NCBI GenBank assembly: GCA_008638375.1
Contig: CM018035.1
Span: 20,897,320 to 20,961,319, forward strand
Reading direction: 5' to 3'
From: Nyssa sinensis
Taxonomy: Eukaryota > Streptophyta > Magnoliopsida > Cornales > Nyssaceae
Length of the DNA stretch: 64,000 bases
Position 1 is the first letter of the stretch. Every line of letters starts with the position of its first letter. The notes beneath the pieces are model-generated. The model was not told the DNA's origin. It worked only from the letters and a program-made list of their open reading frames with translations, and searched no databases. Below are positions 23,177-34,053 of the stretch, one piece after another. The translations under genes and the position numbers were made by a program.

Positions 23177-25699
23177 TGAATGATGAGGGAAGAAGAAACA
23201 ATGTTTACCAAGGCACACATGAAATAACAACATTGAGTTTTACCTTATAATGCTACTATGTGAGTGACCTTTATTTATAGAGATCCTGGATTATTTGTTC
23301 TTTGTGGGGCAGTGCAGAGACCAGTCCCTTGTACTTCAAGTGAGTTGGCTTGTTCTTTTACAGAGTTTCTTTTTTTCAAATTTTGTATAGTACAAGGCAT
23401 GCGTTTGCAATGTGTAGAGAAATTTCCTCTTGTTTGATAATTTAGCATGCAATTTCTTATGTCCACGATATCATAATTTCTAGTATTCGAGTTAAACATC
23501 CATAATAGGATTTAGTGTCTGACTAAGGTTCTATTTGGTGCATAGATTTAGTACAAAAAAAGTAAAGGCAAAGAAATTTCTTTTTTTAAACAAAAAATCA
23601 AGCAGCACATCTATCTAGGTTGTTTGGAGGGGGGTTCTTAAAAACTATTAAACCTGAAAGGATGAAACCTAAGCTTTGGTGATTGCGATGAGACATCTTA
23701 AATTGAACTTGACTCATCAGCTATGGTAAACCCAAAACCAACCAACCAACTTATTATACATTAAGTATTACAAATATTGAATATATTTTGGTTTTGGAAT
23801 TGGCTCATATATCTGAAATTGGCTCATATATTTGTATATGTATGCAGGCTTAAAATTGAAGAGTTATATAGATAAAACCACAGTAAGCATCATTGCCATC
23901 GATGTGGAATACACCTGAAAGAAGAAGAAATAATTAGTGAGAGAGAGAGGGAATATTTATGTTACATTGAAATAACAAAAGCACTCATGTTGGGCACAAG
24001 TTGGACTGAGAGAATTCCATGAATTCTAATAGGACAATCCTAAATTCCACTTTTCTTTATCACCAATAATGATGATATACAATAAAACATGCATTGCATA
24101 TATTCAGAACTTTCTAGGATTTTCACAATTTTTCACACAACTGATCCAAAGCTGCAACAAATAGTCATTTATTGACAGCCAACATAGGACTACTTAAAGT
24201 CAGAACTCATATATGAACATGAAATCTGAAAAGTTTCGTAAGTTACACGACAGAGTACAATAAGTTAAGTCTAATGGAATTGTATATAAAGATTTCAAGG
24301 GACCAAAAATACATTATTTAAGCTTGTCAAGCCCTTTCTGGATGTAAATGCATTTTTTAAAAAAATTAAAGTAAGACACACACATCCACCTCATCCTCTC
24401 AGGGACTCAAATCCTCAACCTTTTTTTGTGTAAAAAGAGATATTACTCAAATTAAGGCTCGATGTTGGAATAGACACAATGCATAAGATGCACTTATTTT
24501 GAATCATAAGGTGTTTTACTAAAAGGTCATTTATCCAATGTTTGTACTTTACACTCCCTTAATTTCCTAAATAGAAAAGAATGAATCCAAGTTCTCTATC
24601 TTCTTAAGTTTCATTTACCATTGTAGTCACAAAGCTTACCTTCTATTCAGGCCCATCTTTGATGTGCAATGGAAGAAACTGTAGCAAAATCATTTGATGT
24701 GTAGTGGTATAGCTCATCAAAAAAAATTTCCTTGTTAAAGGCATCATTCGTAAAGACAAATGAAACTAACCTCTCTTGGTTTGGAATATTCCTCTTGTTC
24801 AAGCATGCAAACAAAAGAAAAATAATAAAACCAAAGTTACAAATAAACTGCTTTTTATATCTATACATAGTTATGCAGAATTACAAAATGGACACCCAGA
24901 TATACCAAGCACAAACATGTCTCAATGGCTCTACCTGAAAAATTGTGTAAAAGATATGAGCTTGATTTTCTCATGGCCAATGTTAAAGCTTATTTGTCAA
25001 GCTTATTACCCAATCATTGTAGTAAACCACACCTTTTTTTTAATAAAGAAAATAGAATTTTAATTCTAAAAATAAACTTAATTTTATTAAATAATATTGT
25101 AAGATTCCTTCTTCTTCAGAAAGTATTTTGTTTCATTTGTTGCTCCAAAGAAAATATCAAAAAAAATAAATATTCGCTAATATGGACCATAGGCTATGTG
25201 CATCCCTCCCTCGAGTTTATGTTTTCATATTGATTTGGTCTCATACACCCCCCATCCCCACCCCAAAAATTTAAATAAATAAATAAAATCAATCAAAACT
25301 AACAATGCATATCATTCTTTTCGTATATACTACAAAAAACCACTTACCTACTAGGATATATATTAGTCCAAAATAGTTCTACCATTTGCTTGTAATTAAC
25401 TAATTAAAGTTTGGGTTTGTTTTATTTATTTAACATTTTTATGGTTCTTGAGATGTGTGAACAACAACATAAATCCCAACATAAAAAAATGCCATATTAA
25501 AAAAGACATAAATATAGAGGAAAATCAAGTGATACCAAAAAGATTATCCAGTTTCCAAGAAAATATATTATAAATTTAAGTTCACAAGAAAGGAGAGGAA
25601 AATCAGGTAACATTATAATAATAATCTAGTTTTCACGATATATTGAGAACAATTAAGTTCATTAAAAAATGAATCTGTTGCTAAATAGCCTTAACTATG

Positions 25700-25765
25700 T
25701 GACAATTACAAGTCTTTCAACAGCTTCATCATTTACAATAATCTCATCATCTTCATCATCAATCC
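25700..25765 (-). CDS. Short acidic exon-like stretch
   Basis: On the minus strand an acceptor-like CCCAAAG is followed by codons for RIDDEDDEIIVNDEAVERL and then a donor-like GTAATT. It is too short to assign and could be chance. Confidence 0.2.
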
Positions 25766-27294
25766 TTTGGGTAGTAATGCCATTCAGAAAACAACACAAT
25801 GATTTCGAGTGACTACATCAATAAAACACATAAACAAGGTTAATACAAACAATAAGTAAAAAGTGCATCTCATATTTAAATTGAAAATACCCCTCATATT
25901 GTAACAATGCTAAAGTATATTAAGCAAGTAATTATTATTTGAACAAATAATAATGTGATTATATGTATGGCTTTTATGTGTGCACACATAACTAAGAAGA
26001 GGAAAGCTATGGAAGCATGAATTTAGTTGAGCATTTGTCATGTTGTCTGAAAAGAAGAACAAAAAATGTAAGAAAAATGTTTTATTGATTATTTCCAAGT
26101 TTGTTAAATAACTAACTGGGCTTAGTTAACTCGATCAACCTTTGTTGACACTGAGTTTTAGAATTTTAATCTACCAACTGGGTTTCAAAATAAAGGGAAA
26201 AACAGAGTTGCAGGATGGTGAAGAGATGAGTGTTTCCAATTGAATATTACAACTTGAAACCTTTGACTTCTTTGTAACCACTATTTGATGAAACTGAGAA
26301 ATGCAATTAAATTGGCTTATAAGATTGGGAACTTGAAATTGAGTGTTTCTATTGGATTGCCGTATGAGAGTCACAACATTCTTATTAGTGATATTAGATT
26401 TCTAGAATTAAGAAGGATGTTAAAAGAAAGTTAGATGTTCCTTTGTTTGTACTCTATGTTTTTATCCATGTCAACCTTTTCTCTTAACCTTTGCAATGAA
26501 GAATAATTTCTACCAATCTTTTATAGTAGTTTGATCTTTCTTTTTGCCAAAGTTCATGGAACTTCAAGCCAACAATGGGTATATGAATATATTTGAGATA
26601 ATTGCCACTTAGATGAGAAAATTTGAACTTTTAGCTGAGAAAGAAAATTTGGATAGAAACTTGGCTTCCAATTACCAGATAAGAACACAGTTGCAATGAA
26701 TCAACTAGAAAGTCAATAAAAAAAAAGTAGAAGAAGAAAGAAATACAGGAAAGCTTTCTTTTTGTTCCGATAAGGTATTCATAGAAAAATGCTAAAAAGG
26801 TTATGACAATGTATTATATTTTCAGAATCAAAGCATATAAAAAGCCAATGAGATTTAGAAACCTCAAAGAACAAAGAAAATATAAAAGTTAGCAAATAAG
26901 TAGAGGCAATCATTTTTAAGGTCTTAGGAACTCATAGTCAAGTGAAGAGGCACCACAAATCAAAAGCAATAAGCTTTGAGAATTTATAGGAAAAGAAAAG
27001 ATACATCTCCTGGATATTAAAATTTTTTTTTTTAGCTGGGATAATTTTTTTGTTAATCTACGAAATTAAAAAAAAAAACATATATAAGGTTTTTTTTTTT
27101 CCAACACTCTTTTTCAGTTGTCTCAACAAGCAAACACAAAGTAAACTGATTACAGAAAATGAATAAAACCTGAGGCGCTTTCTCAACAATCTCTTGAACT
27201 TGAACGTAAACTATTAGAGTTATTAATTCTATAGAGTATAAAGCCAAATTTTAATATCCAGAATGTCTATAAATATCCAACATAATTATTGCAG

Positions 27295-27412
27295 ATTCAA
27301 GAGTCATTTGTTGGTGCTGAAATTAAACTTGCAGAAGCTAAGAAGCAGTATGATATGATACTGGAAAGTAAACCATAAGAATTATCAAGGCACTTGGAGG
27401 AAGTATCTGGTT
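27295..27412 (+). pseudogene. Coiled-coil exon resembling plant synaptonemal complex protein ZYP1
   Basis: A splice acceptor (TTATTGCAG ending at 27294) precedes IQESFVGAEIKLAEAKKQYD, then MILESKP, a stop (TAA) and ELSRHLEEVSG. The heptad-like, Lys/Glu-rich text resembles my memory of the central coiled coil of ZYP1, the transverse-filament protein of the synaptonemal complex. No other ZYP1 exon is clear nearby, so this would be a captured or left-over fragment, and the in-frame stop makes it non-functional. Assignment is from pattern memory only. Confidence 0.4.
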
Positions 27413-27472
27413 CACTACTTTTTTAACAATTTGCATCTAATTTTCTTTTAACAACAATTCATGTTGAGGTAG

Positions 27473-27687
27473 GCTAAGTCAATAACAGACTTTATATAAA
27501 TATATTATATATATATATATGAGATACGAAATATGTGTATGAATAACAACATCTAATCAAACACCAAGTATAGAATCACGGATACAAAATGCGAGACTGA
27601 GAGAAGAGATAGCGCACTTTAATTTCTTGTAAGATTGGGGCAGATAAGAGAGACGGATTTGGTTTTGCTCACGCTGAGGATTCTGAC
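27473..27687. other. Unassigned AT-rich DNA with a short (TA)n
   Basis: TA-rich run around 27500-27520; nothing else recognised. Confidence 0.4.
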
Positions 27688-27789
27688 CTAGTCAAAGCTA
27701 CGGTCGGACCACTCGGCAGCCTGTTGAACTTGGTGGAGGAAAGATTGGAGAGCCGTTGCTGTGACCCCGTCCATAGCGGATGCTGCCAT
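27688..27789 (-). CDS. Possible first exon of an unrecognised gene
   Basis: On the minus strand ATG at 27789 opens 33 codons rich in Ala/Gln (MAASAMDGVTATALQSFLHQ, then VQQAAEWSDRSFD) closed by TAG at 27688-27690. The TAG is immediately followed by GTCAGA, so the stop sits at a donor-like site, and a CAG-to-TAG change at an exon end would explain it. The stretch is GC-richer than its surroundings, as is usual for a plant first coding exon. Family unknown. Confidence 0.35.
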   Translation of the reverse strand: MAASAMDGVTATALQSFLHQVQQAAEWSDRSFD

Positions 27790-27904
27790 GCTAGACTACT
27801 TTACTGCCTTTTCTCTCTCTTGTGTTTCTCTTTTCGTTTCCTGATTTTTCATCATGTCATTTGCAACCCAAGATGTGAACATTTGTTTCCCAAAAAGAAA
27901 CTAT

Positions 27905-28262
27905 GTTGCATAGAAGAAAGAAGAAATCGGAAGAATCCAAAACTCAAAATTTTATTCCGATGGAAGCAACATATCCAAACTTCGACCCTATGAATCATTG
28001 CACACCTTTCGTAAAAAATCAAAAAACTAAATCATGATCATCAACCCAATATTTCAAATAGATTTTCAAGTTTAAGTGATAAAAAAATATCCTTTTTTGT
28101 CAGGGTCATCTGGGTTACACAATCCAAATCCACAGCCCAACGAATGATTCGTAATGCTAGTGAGGTCTCGTGACATAGCGAAGAAGGAAGAAAAGAAATT
28201 GCGTCGCACAGAAGATAAAAGAAAAGAAATCGAAAGAATCCAAAACCCAAAATTTGATTCCG
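27905..28262. repeat. Direct duplication of a ~60-bp block (27905-27961 and 28192-28262)
   Basis: Both copies contain AGAAATCG(G/A)AAGAATCCAAAAC and end TTTGATTCCGA or TTTATTCCGA. The copies are 290 bp apart in the same orientation. Confidence 0.75.
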
Positions 28263-28559
28263 AGTTTGAATCATAAGCCTTCGCAAAGAAAGAGAAGATA
28301 TGGGAAGAGCCAATAGAAGATTAGGAAACAGCAAAGTAAACGAAAAAAAAAAAAACAAAACAAAATAGAGAAACTTTATGCCAGGAGTAAAATTTATGTT
28401 AAAAGGGTACTTTGGTAAAGTAAATACTATAAAATGATTTTTAAAAAAAATACTGTAAATGATTCCATATTTTTATACGTAATAAAGATATAGATATAGA
28501 TAGTGCATTGTTGACAATTTACCCAACCTCACTAACACTTGTAACAATAATCTAGTCCT

Positions 28560-28805
28560 AACAATTTCCAATGATGATTATTCAGTATAGTCATGCCAGT
28601 CTATAGTCAATGCCTGTGAAAGCTGATGATCTTAACAAAATGTTGGAAATGAATTTCACCTAAATTTTGAAGGAGGGATTTGTTTTTCAATGGAATGTAG
28701 TGAATTATAGCAACTACGAGAAAAGTGGCAGGTTCTATGGTTCTCATAATGATGATTTTGCCTGTTTTTGCAATGATCAACCCCATCTCATAACCTGCAA
28801 TGACG
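28560..28805 (+). pseudogene. RLK2: C-terminal part of the LRK10-like ectodomain (WAK_assoc)
   Basis: The plus strand reads ILKEGFVFQWNVVNYSNYEK, then SGRFYGSHNDDFACFCNDQPH and LITCND, ending at CGACG|GTATAT with a splice donor at 28806. This is the Cys-rich WAK-associated domain that precedes the TM in LRK10-like receptors, whose usual form is NCSNCxxSGGxCG. Here three of those Cys are Tyr, which would remove disulfides, and a TAA interrupts at about 28661. Upstream (28560-28640) the similarity fades and is broken by stops. The matching micro-exon and kinase lie at 40274-41090, beyond a MITE and a Tat retrotransposon. Confidence 0.75.
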
Positions 28806-28883
28806 GTATATAAATTTAGTAGAAGTGCTTTTTTTTTATGATATTATGATTTTTCAAATTTTAGTCCGATTGATACACGTTAA

Positions 28884-29371
28884 CACTCCGCTTGGATTGA
28901 AGGACTTGAAAAGAAATAAGAGAAAATGGGAAAGAGGGAGAGATTATTTTGTGTTTGGTTTAAAATTAAGGAAGGAAATTAAAAGGGACAGAGGGAGAAG
29001 GAGGGGTCTATTAACCCTTATTTTATTTAATTTGCTCTCCCCTCAAAAGTGGACGGAAATGGAAGGAAAGGAGAGAGTCTTTAATTAAAATTTCATAATA
29101 TGAATTTTAACTTTAAAATTATAGAGGAAAAAATAAAAAGGCACCCTATCCCAAGATATAATAGTAAAAAAATATATATTCATTTCCTTTCCTTTTTTTT
29201 TTTTTCCGTTGTTCCCAAGCAAGATGAGAGGATTACATTCTCCTTTTCCTTATTTGTTATCCAAGCATAAATGAGAGATTACACTATCCTCTCCTCTCTT
29301 CCCCTCTCCTTTCCATCATAACTAATGTTATCAACTCCTTTAATTCCCTTCCTATGTATCCAAGCATAGTA
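28884..29371. mobile_element. Tourist-like (PIF/Harbinger) MITE in the RLK2 intron
   Basis: The ends are inverted repeats: CACTCCGCTTGGAT on the left and the complement of CACT-like ATACTATGCTTGGAT on the right, both flanked by TAA (28881-28883 and 29372-29374), the TSD of PIF/Harbinger-type elements. The interior is purine-rich on the left and pyrimidine-rich on the right (GGAAAGGAGAG versus CTCTCCTTTCC), so the whole 488 bp can fold back. A further copy of the end motif (ATCCAAGCATAA) lies inside at 29260. It has no coding capacity. Confidence 0.7.
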
Positions 29372-29374
29372 TAA

Positions 29375-29981
29375 AACTATTAAGAGTCAAAAGTGAATTT
29401 TAAAATCATGAAATCTCTGGGCTGCCAAATGGATCCCATGAATGTGGTCTCTAATGTTTCTTTAATTGATGAAATTCCCATCTACTTTTTTGTCATTAGT
29501 TTTATCCATCTACTACCATCAAGACACTTGCATTTTGCAAGTATGCAACATGGTGATGGTTCTAGCATACTTATGGCAGTGTTGGAGGATAGTAGTGTTG
29601 TTTGGCAATTTTATGGTAATGGTAATAAGATTTTAAATTGATATGTTTCTCACTTTAGTTAGTTTTCACTCTTGAAATAGGTGACACTTTTGCCCTTAGG
29701 AATAGGTTGTTAGTAGCCCTTTCCAAATATTTTTGTTGTAGCTATTTCTTTATGTAGTTTAACTTTGACAATAGAATGCCCTTTCTAAGATGTCTCGCAT
29801 GTTGCCCTAATTAGCCTTCTTCAGGGCAACACTCTCTCAACTCGAACCTAATACATAGTAGTTATTTTGATACCAAATGTTATGAACCTACCTAGTGAAC
29901 CAAACCCTAGTACTGATGTCCTTTAGGACTGCAACATGGATTTTCATTTGTTTTTTTTTTTTTTTTTTCTTTTGGGACATA
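29375..29981. other. RLK2 intron DNA left of the Tat element
   Basis: AT-rich; no coding similarity seen. A poly(T) run lies at 29951-29968. Confidence 0.4.
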
Positions 29982-29986
29982 AGTAT

Positions 29987-30447
29987 TGATGTTGCTCTTT
30001 TCTGGTTGGAAGGCTTGCCATCCTTAGTTACCTGTCAAAAACTTGAGATTAAAGGGTCACTGGGAAAGCTCCGGTGGTAGCTGTTCCGATGATAAAGTCA
30101 GTAAAGAAATAAAGACAATAATTCAAGAAAAAAATTGAACATAAATTGAAAGTGTACCTTATGACCTTATTTATAGGTTGTAGATATCCTAAGTTGAGTA
30201 GGATTTAGAATCGTGAAAATAGGGATATTAAGATATCCTAAAGATAGAACTTTCCATATCAAACTATGTTTCCTTATTCTGAGGTCGGTAGGATATGGAA
30301 GGTGATGCTAGGCTTTGAACCATGTACCTCTGAAGCCTCCATGCCTGGTCGACCTAGATAAAACAATATTTCTTGATCTGTACCCCGAAGAGCTCTATAC
30401 AGACGCGTGTCATGCTTCGAATGTGTTTGTCATTTTATGGTATATTA
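29987..30447 (-). repeat. 3' LTR of the Tat element (left copy)
   Basis: On the minus strand it starts TAATATACCATAAAATG (TG mutated to TA) and ends AACATCA. It aligns along its length with 39507-39968, with many scattered substitutions that suggest an old insertion. A TATA-type CCTATAAATAAG lies at about 30166-30177 on the minus strand. Confidence 0.92.
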
Positions 30448-30460
30448 GCTACTCTCCCCC
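30448..30460 (-). promoter_or_regulatory. Polypurine tract of the Tat element
   Basis: On the minus strand GGGGGAGAGTAG abuts the 3' LTR. Confidence 0.8.
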
Positions 30461-30673
30461 GAACCTCTGTTCTGGGTCATGCTCAAAGCTGAGGTTAGGG
30501 TTTTTGAGACGTTACACGTGTGGCAGTCATAAATACGTCGCTCCATATTCTGAGGAGACAGTCGTTGATGCAACATTTATTACGTCAGGCATCGATTGGA
30601 TTTATGAGGCCATCATTGCCTCAACCGTCACGGCGGTTCAGAGGTAATGCCCTCCACGTGAATACCCGTTGGA

Positions 30674-30686
30674 TTAATATAAAAAA
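30674..30686 (+). promoter_or_regulatory. TATA box of the antisense gene in the Tat element
   Basis: TAATATAAAAAAGG, about 260 bp before the first ATG and 180 bp before a 5' UTR intron (donor CAG|GTATGG at 30856, acceptor TTATTTAG ending at 30935). The spacing is right for a plant promoter reading opposite to gag-pol. Confidence 0.5.
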
Positions 30687-30938
30687 GGGGGCAACATATT
30701 ATCGTTCCCTTTTTTAACACTTTAGCATTCTAAGAGCTTTTAAAGCACGAGAAAGAATTTCTCACTTTTGAATACTTCAAACTGTAAGAAAGATCTTTGA
30801 GTGAAGTGAACTCTGGCGCCCTAAGGAGATCAACTTCGATCAATGCTGTGGTCAGGTATGGTTCTAAAAACATTGCTTGAATGCTTTTCATCTTCTCTTT
30901 TTCTTTTCTTTTACTATTCTCCATTTTTTATTTAGACC

Positions 30939-32890
30939 ATGTCTACCTCTAAGTCTCAGTCAAACGCTGGTCATGAAATCGTAAATCATCAAGGAGTAGA
31001 AAATAAAGTAGAAGTAAATTTAGTAGTTAGTAACCCTTCAAAAAACGTAGAAAACAAATCTATTGACAGTTAAGTTTTGAGTTTGAGGTTAGGATAGTTG
31101 AGGCTTTCATAGAGCCTAAGAATATTGGAAGGGAAACCTTGGGTAAATCCCACAAAAGGGAAGAGGGAGAAAATGCCACAACTCAGAGCATGATAGATGC
31201 TCTAAGGGCTGCTTTTTACTTACTTACAAACATGTCTTGTAAGGTACTAGGACATATGGACCGTCCCTCTAGTATCTAATAAGGTGAGATCTATGCTTAC
31301 CTTGAATGGTTTGAGATAGGGGTTTAATTTCCCTTCCACCCTTTCTTTAAGAAATTTTTTAATTGGTTTAAGATTTGCCCAGTCGACCTGAATATAAATA
31401 GTTAAAGGCAATTGCTAGGATTCATAGTTTTAGGTCATCTGAATGGCATCCATCTAATTAGGAGTAATATGGATCTCAAGTACTTGAGGTCGGAAGGCAT
31501 GTTCTACATGTCCTTTGACAAGGCATTCAGACCCCTTTCCTCTATACCTTCTTCCAATAAGACTTAGAAGAAATGGTACTTCTATGTCAAGGGAGGCTGG
31601 GAGTTTGAGAATTTCGAGAGCCAAGTTTCAACCCTCCCATGCAAAACTAATATCAAGGGTGAGCCCCCCCTTTTTTTTATCTACCCTTGGTCTCTCATTT
31701 CTACATATTTTGACTTAACTTATTCTATCTGTGCAAAGAAGTCGGAGTGGAAGAGGTTGATCTTTACTTCTAACTTCCAGATGAAGTATAAGAAACTTAT
31801 TCAAACTAACGATCATTCACACGAAGCCATCCTCACCGCAAGAAACCTTATGGATGCTGGGCTAGTGCAAGAACAAACTGCTAGCTTGAAGAAGTCCTTG
31901 ATCACTGGGTAAGTATTAGGGAAGAAGAAGAAGAATAAAATTAGGAAGAGTTCGTCCCTACTTAGACACCCCCCTTCAGAAAAAAGGAGAAAACTAATCT
32001 CTAACTCCCTCGGAGAACTATCTCGGAGTATTTAGGGATTTCCCCCACTCGAGAAGCCCTTCTACCCCTAGTACCCTCTGTACTAAAGAAGAGAATGGGG
32101 AAGGGCAAATCTATTGTCACCTCTTCAGAGCCTGATGATTCTGGCGCGACAATTGTGAAGAAGGCCTATTAGGACTCTTGGGCAACAAGCCTAGGTAAAT
32201 TCACTAGGGTGAATCCCCAAAAGATAGCGAAAGACTTGATGGCTATTCACACGAGGGTGAGTTTTCCATCATTCTTCTTATTTTCACTTTCCTACTCTTG
32301 TATTATGCACATATTTAGTTCTAACCTGATTATCTTTGTTTTGTGTTGTTTGTGCTTTTCAGGCCATCCATGGTTTTGCAACTATTATGAAATGACTTAA
32401 AAATCCCGAGTAGATTGACACCCTCCAATTTGAGCTCGATGAGGCCAGACTTCAATTGGGGACTATGCAGTCTTCGGTGGCGACTGTTGAAGAAAAACTA
32501 AAGGAGGCCACCAACTCTTACTCTATCCTAGAGTCTAAGAGGGATGCCCTTGTTAACGAGCTAGAAGACCTCAAAATGAGGTTTGTAGACTTTCAAGCTA
32601 TTTCTATCCAGAAGGTTCAGGACACCGTTAAAGCTGTCAGAGCTCAACCTAAAGTGGATCTAAAGGCTGAAATCCAGGATCTAAGGGGTGAACTCATTGA
32701 ATATGGATACCGAACTTTCAGGACAAAGCTCCGTAAGAAGTATCCCGACTTGGATCTGATTGGAATAAATGATATCGAAGTCTCCCAAGTTAAGATTGAT
32801 ACACCGGATGCTGATGACGAAGAAGAAGGAGCGGATCTAGAACTCCTTCAAGTCACCCCATTAGAGACTGTCGAGCCAGCAGTAGAGTAG
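30939..32890 (+). pseudogene. Antisense gene of the Tat element (gypsy-type putative transposon protein with coiled coil)
   Basis: The ATG at 30939 follows a clean acceptor. Codons 1-44 are open (MSTSKSQSNAGHEIV...), then TAA at 31071 and further damage. The middle (31440-31660) reads LDLKYLRSEGMFYMSFDKAF and KKWYFYVKGGWEFENFES, which recalls the plant 'putative gypsy type transposon' domain. Its last intron is clear: donor AGG|GTGAGT at 32257, acceptor GCTTTTCAG ending at 32362, phase 0. The last exon has two stops (TGA and TAG where TGG and CAG would fit), then 144 open codons from 32456 rich in heptads (VEEKLKEATNSYSILESKRD), ending in an acidic tail. Role unknown; comparable ORFs in Tat elements have no proven function. 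Confidence 0.65.
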
Positions 32891-33229
32891 ACTTGGGGTT
32901 TTTTGTATTTTTTTTATCGTGTAATTTTCTATTTTTAGGCTAATATATAAAATTTTCATCATTCCAGAACTTGCGTCATGCTTGATATCTTTGTGGTATG
33001 TCTGAAATCAAGATAATTTGATTCAATATCCAAGCCAGTATAAAATATAAGCTTTTTTTGAGACTCCAAAGCACTCACAACGTATTTTAGAGGTCTAAAT
33101 AATAGGATATACAAAATCACAACACTTATAAATAAAATTAGGTCTCTTAAGCACCTATATACTAATAATTTTCAATATACAGACCTACAATACTTGTAAT
33201 TAAAGGAAGTTGTTTCTAGAAGTCTATAG

Positions 33230-33812
33230 AGTGAGAAAATGGACTAAACCTATTACACTCGAAATGAATACAAGGCCTTGAAGGGTTTGTATATTTATTT
33301 AAATGGACCAAACCTATAATGCTTAAGACAGACACAAGGTTTTTTTAGGGTTTGTACATTGGTAAAATGGACTAGACTTATAACACTTATGATAGACACG
33401 AGGTTTTTAGAGGTCTGTACATTGATTTGAATGGACCAGACCTGTAACACTTGTGATAGACACAAGGTTTTTAGGGGTATGTGCATTGGTAAAATGGACT
33501 TGACATGTAACACTTGTGATGGATATAAGGTTTTTAGAGGTCTGTACATTGATTTGAATGGACCAAACCTGTAACACTTATGATAGACATGAGGTTTTTA
33601 GGGGTCTGTGCATTAGTAAAATGGATAGAGCTGTAACACTTGTGATGGATACAAGGTTTTTAAGGGTCTGTACATTGATTTTAATGGACTAACCTGTAAC
33701 ACTTGTGATAGACACGAGGTTTTTAAGGGTTTGTGCATTGATAAAATGGACCAAACCTGCAACACTTGTGATGGACATAAGGTTTTTAGAGGTTTGTACA
33801 TTGATAACAAAC
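33230..33812. repeat. 62-bp tandem array in the Tat element
   Basis: About nine diverged units, each containing AAGGTTTTTAGAGGTCTGTACATTG or a variant and ACCTGTAACACTTGTGATGGA. Unit starts near 33401, 33463, 33527, 33591, 33653, 33718 and 33780 give a 62-64 bp period. GTACATTGATTT and GTGCATTGGTAAAA types alternate, a dimeric higher-order pattern of about 125 bp. The array lies between the 3' ends of pol and the antisense gene. Frames through it are not genes. Confidence 0.9.
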
Positions 33813-34053
33813 TCTGAAATGAATCAAAAGTAGTTTTTTTATTGATAATACTTGCGTGCAAGTGTTCAATGTTCCAAAGTCGTAGGCCTGATAATACATA
33901 AGGTACAGGCTTTCGAGTCGAATATTCCAACCAATAAGTCATAGGTCTGAGGATCTAGGTTACTTTGTAAGGTCCTTCCCAATTAGGGGAGAGCTTTCCC
34001 ATGGTGAGATCTTTAGTGTTTAGAAACATAATTCTCAGGACGAGATCCTTGAG

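Larger units (their letters stand above)
19664..27294. other. Long AT-rich stretch with only scattered exon-like pieces
   Basis: No recognisable gene. It contains minus-strand exon-like stretches (20396-20530, 21538-21676, about 25700-25765), a 45-bp tandem duplication (21068-21156), (TA)n at 21225-21266, and a 180-bp segment present twice (22541 and 22993). Base composition and splice-like motifs suggest large introns or decayed genic DNA rather than transposon bodies. Confidence 0.45.

Noticed and set aside
33230..33812. Possible CRISPR-like repeat-spacer layout
   Set aside because: Units are contiguous and diverged with no unique spacers, in plant DNA.
33295..33942. Minus-strand frames with repeating PLKTL-SQVLQV motifs
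   Set aside because: Translated 62-bp array, not a repeat protein.
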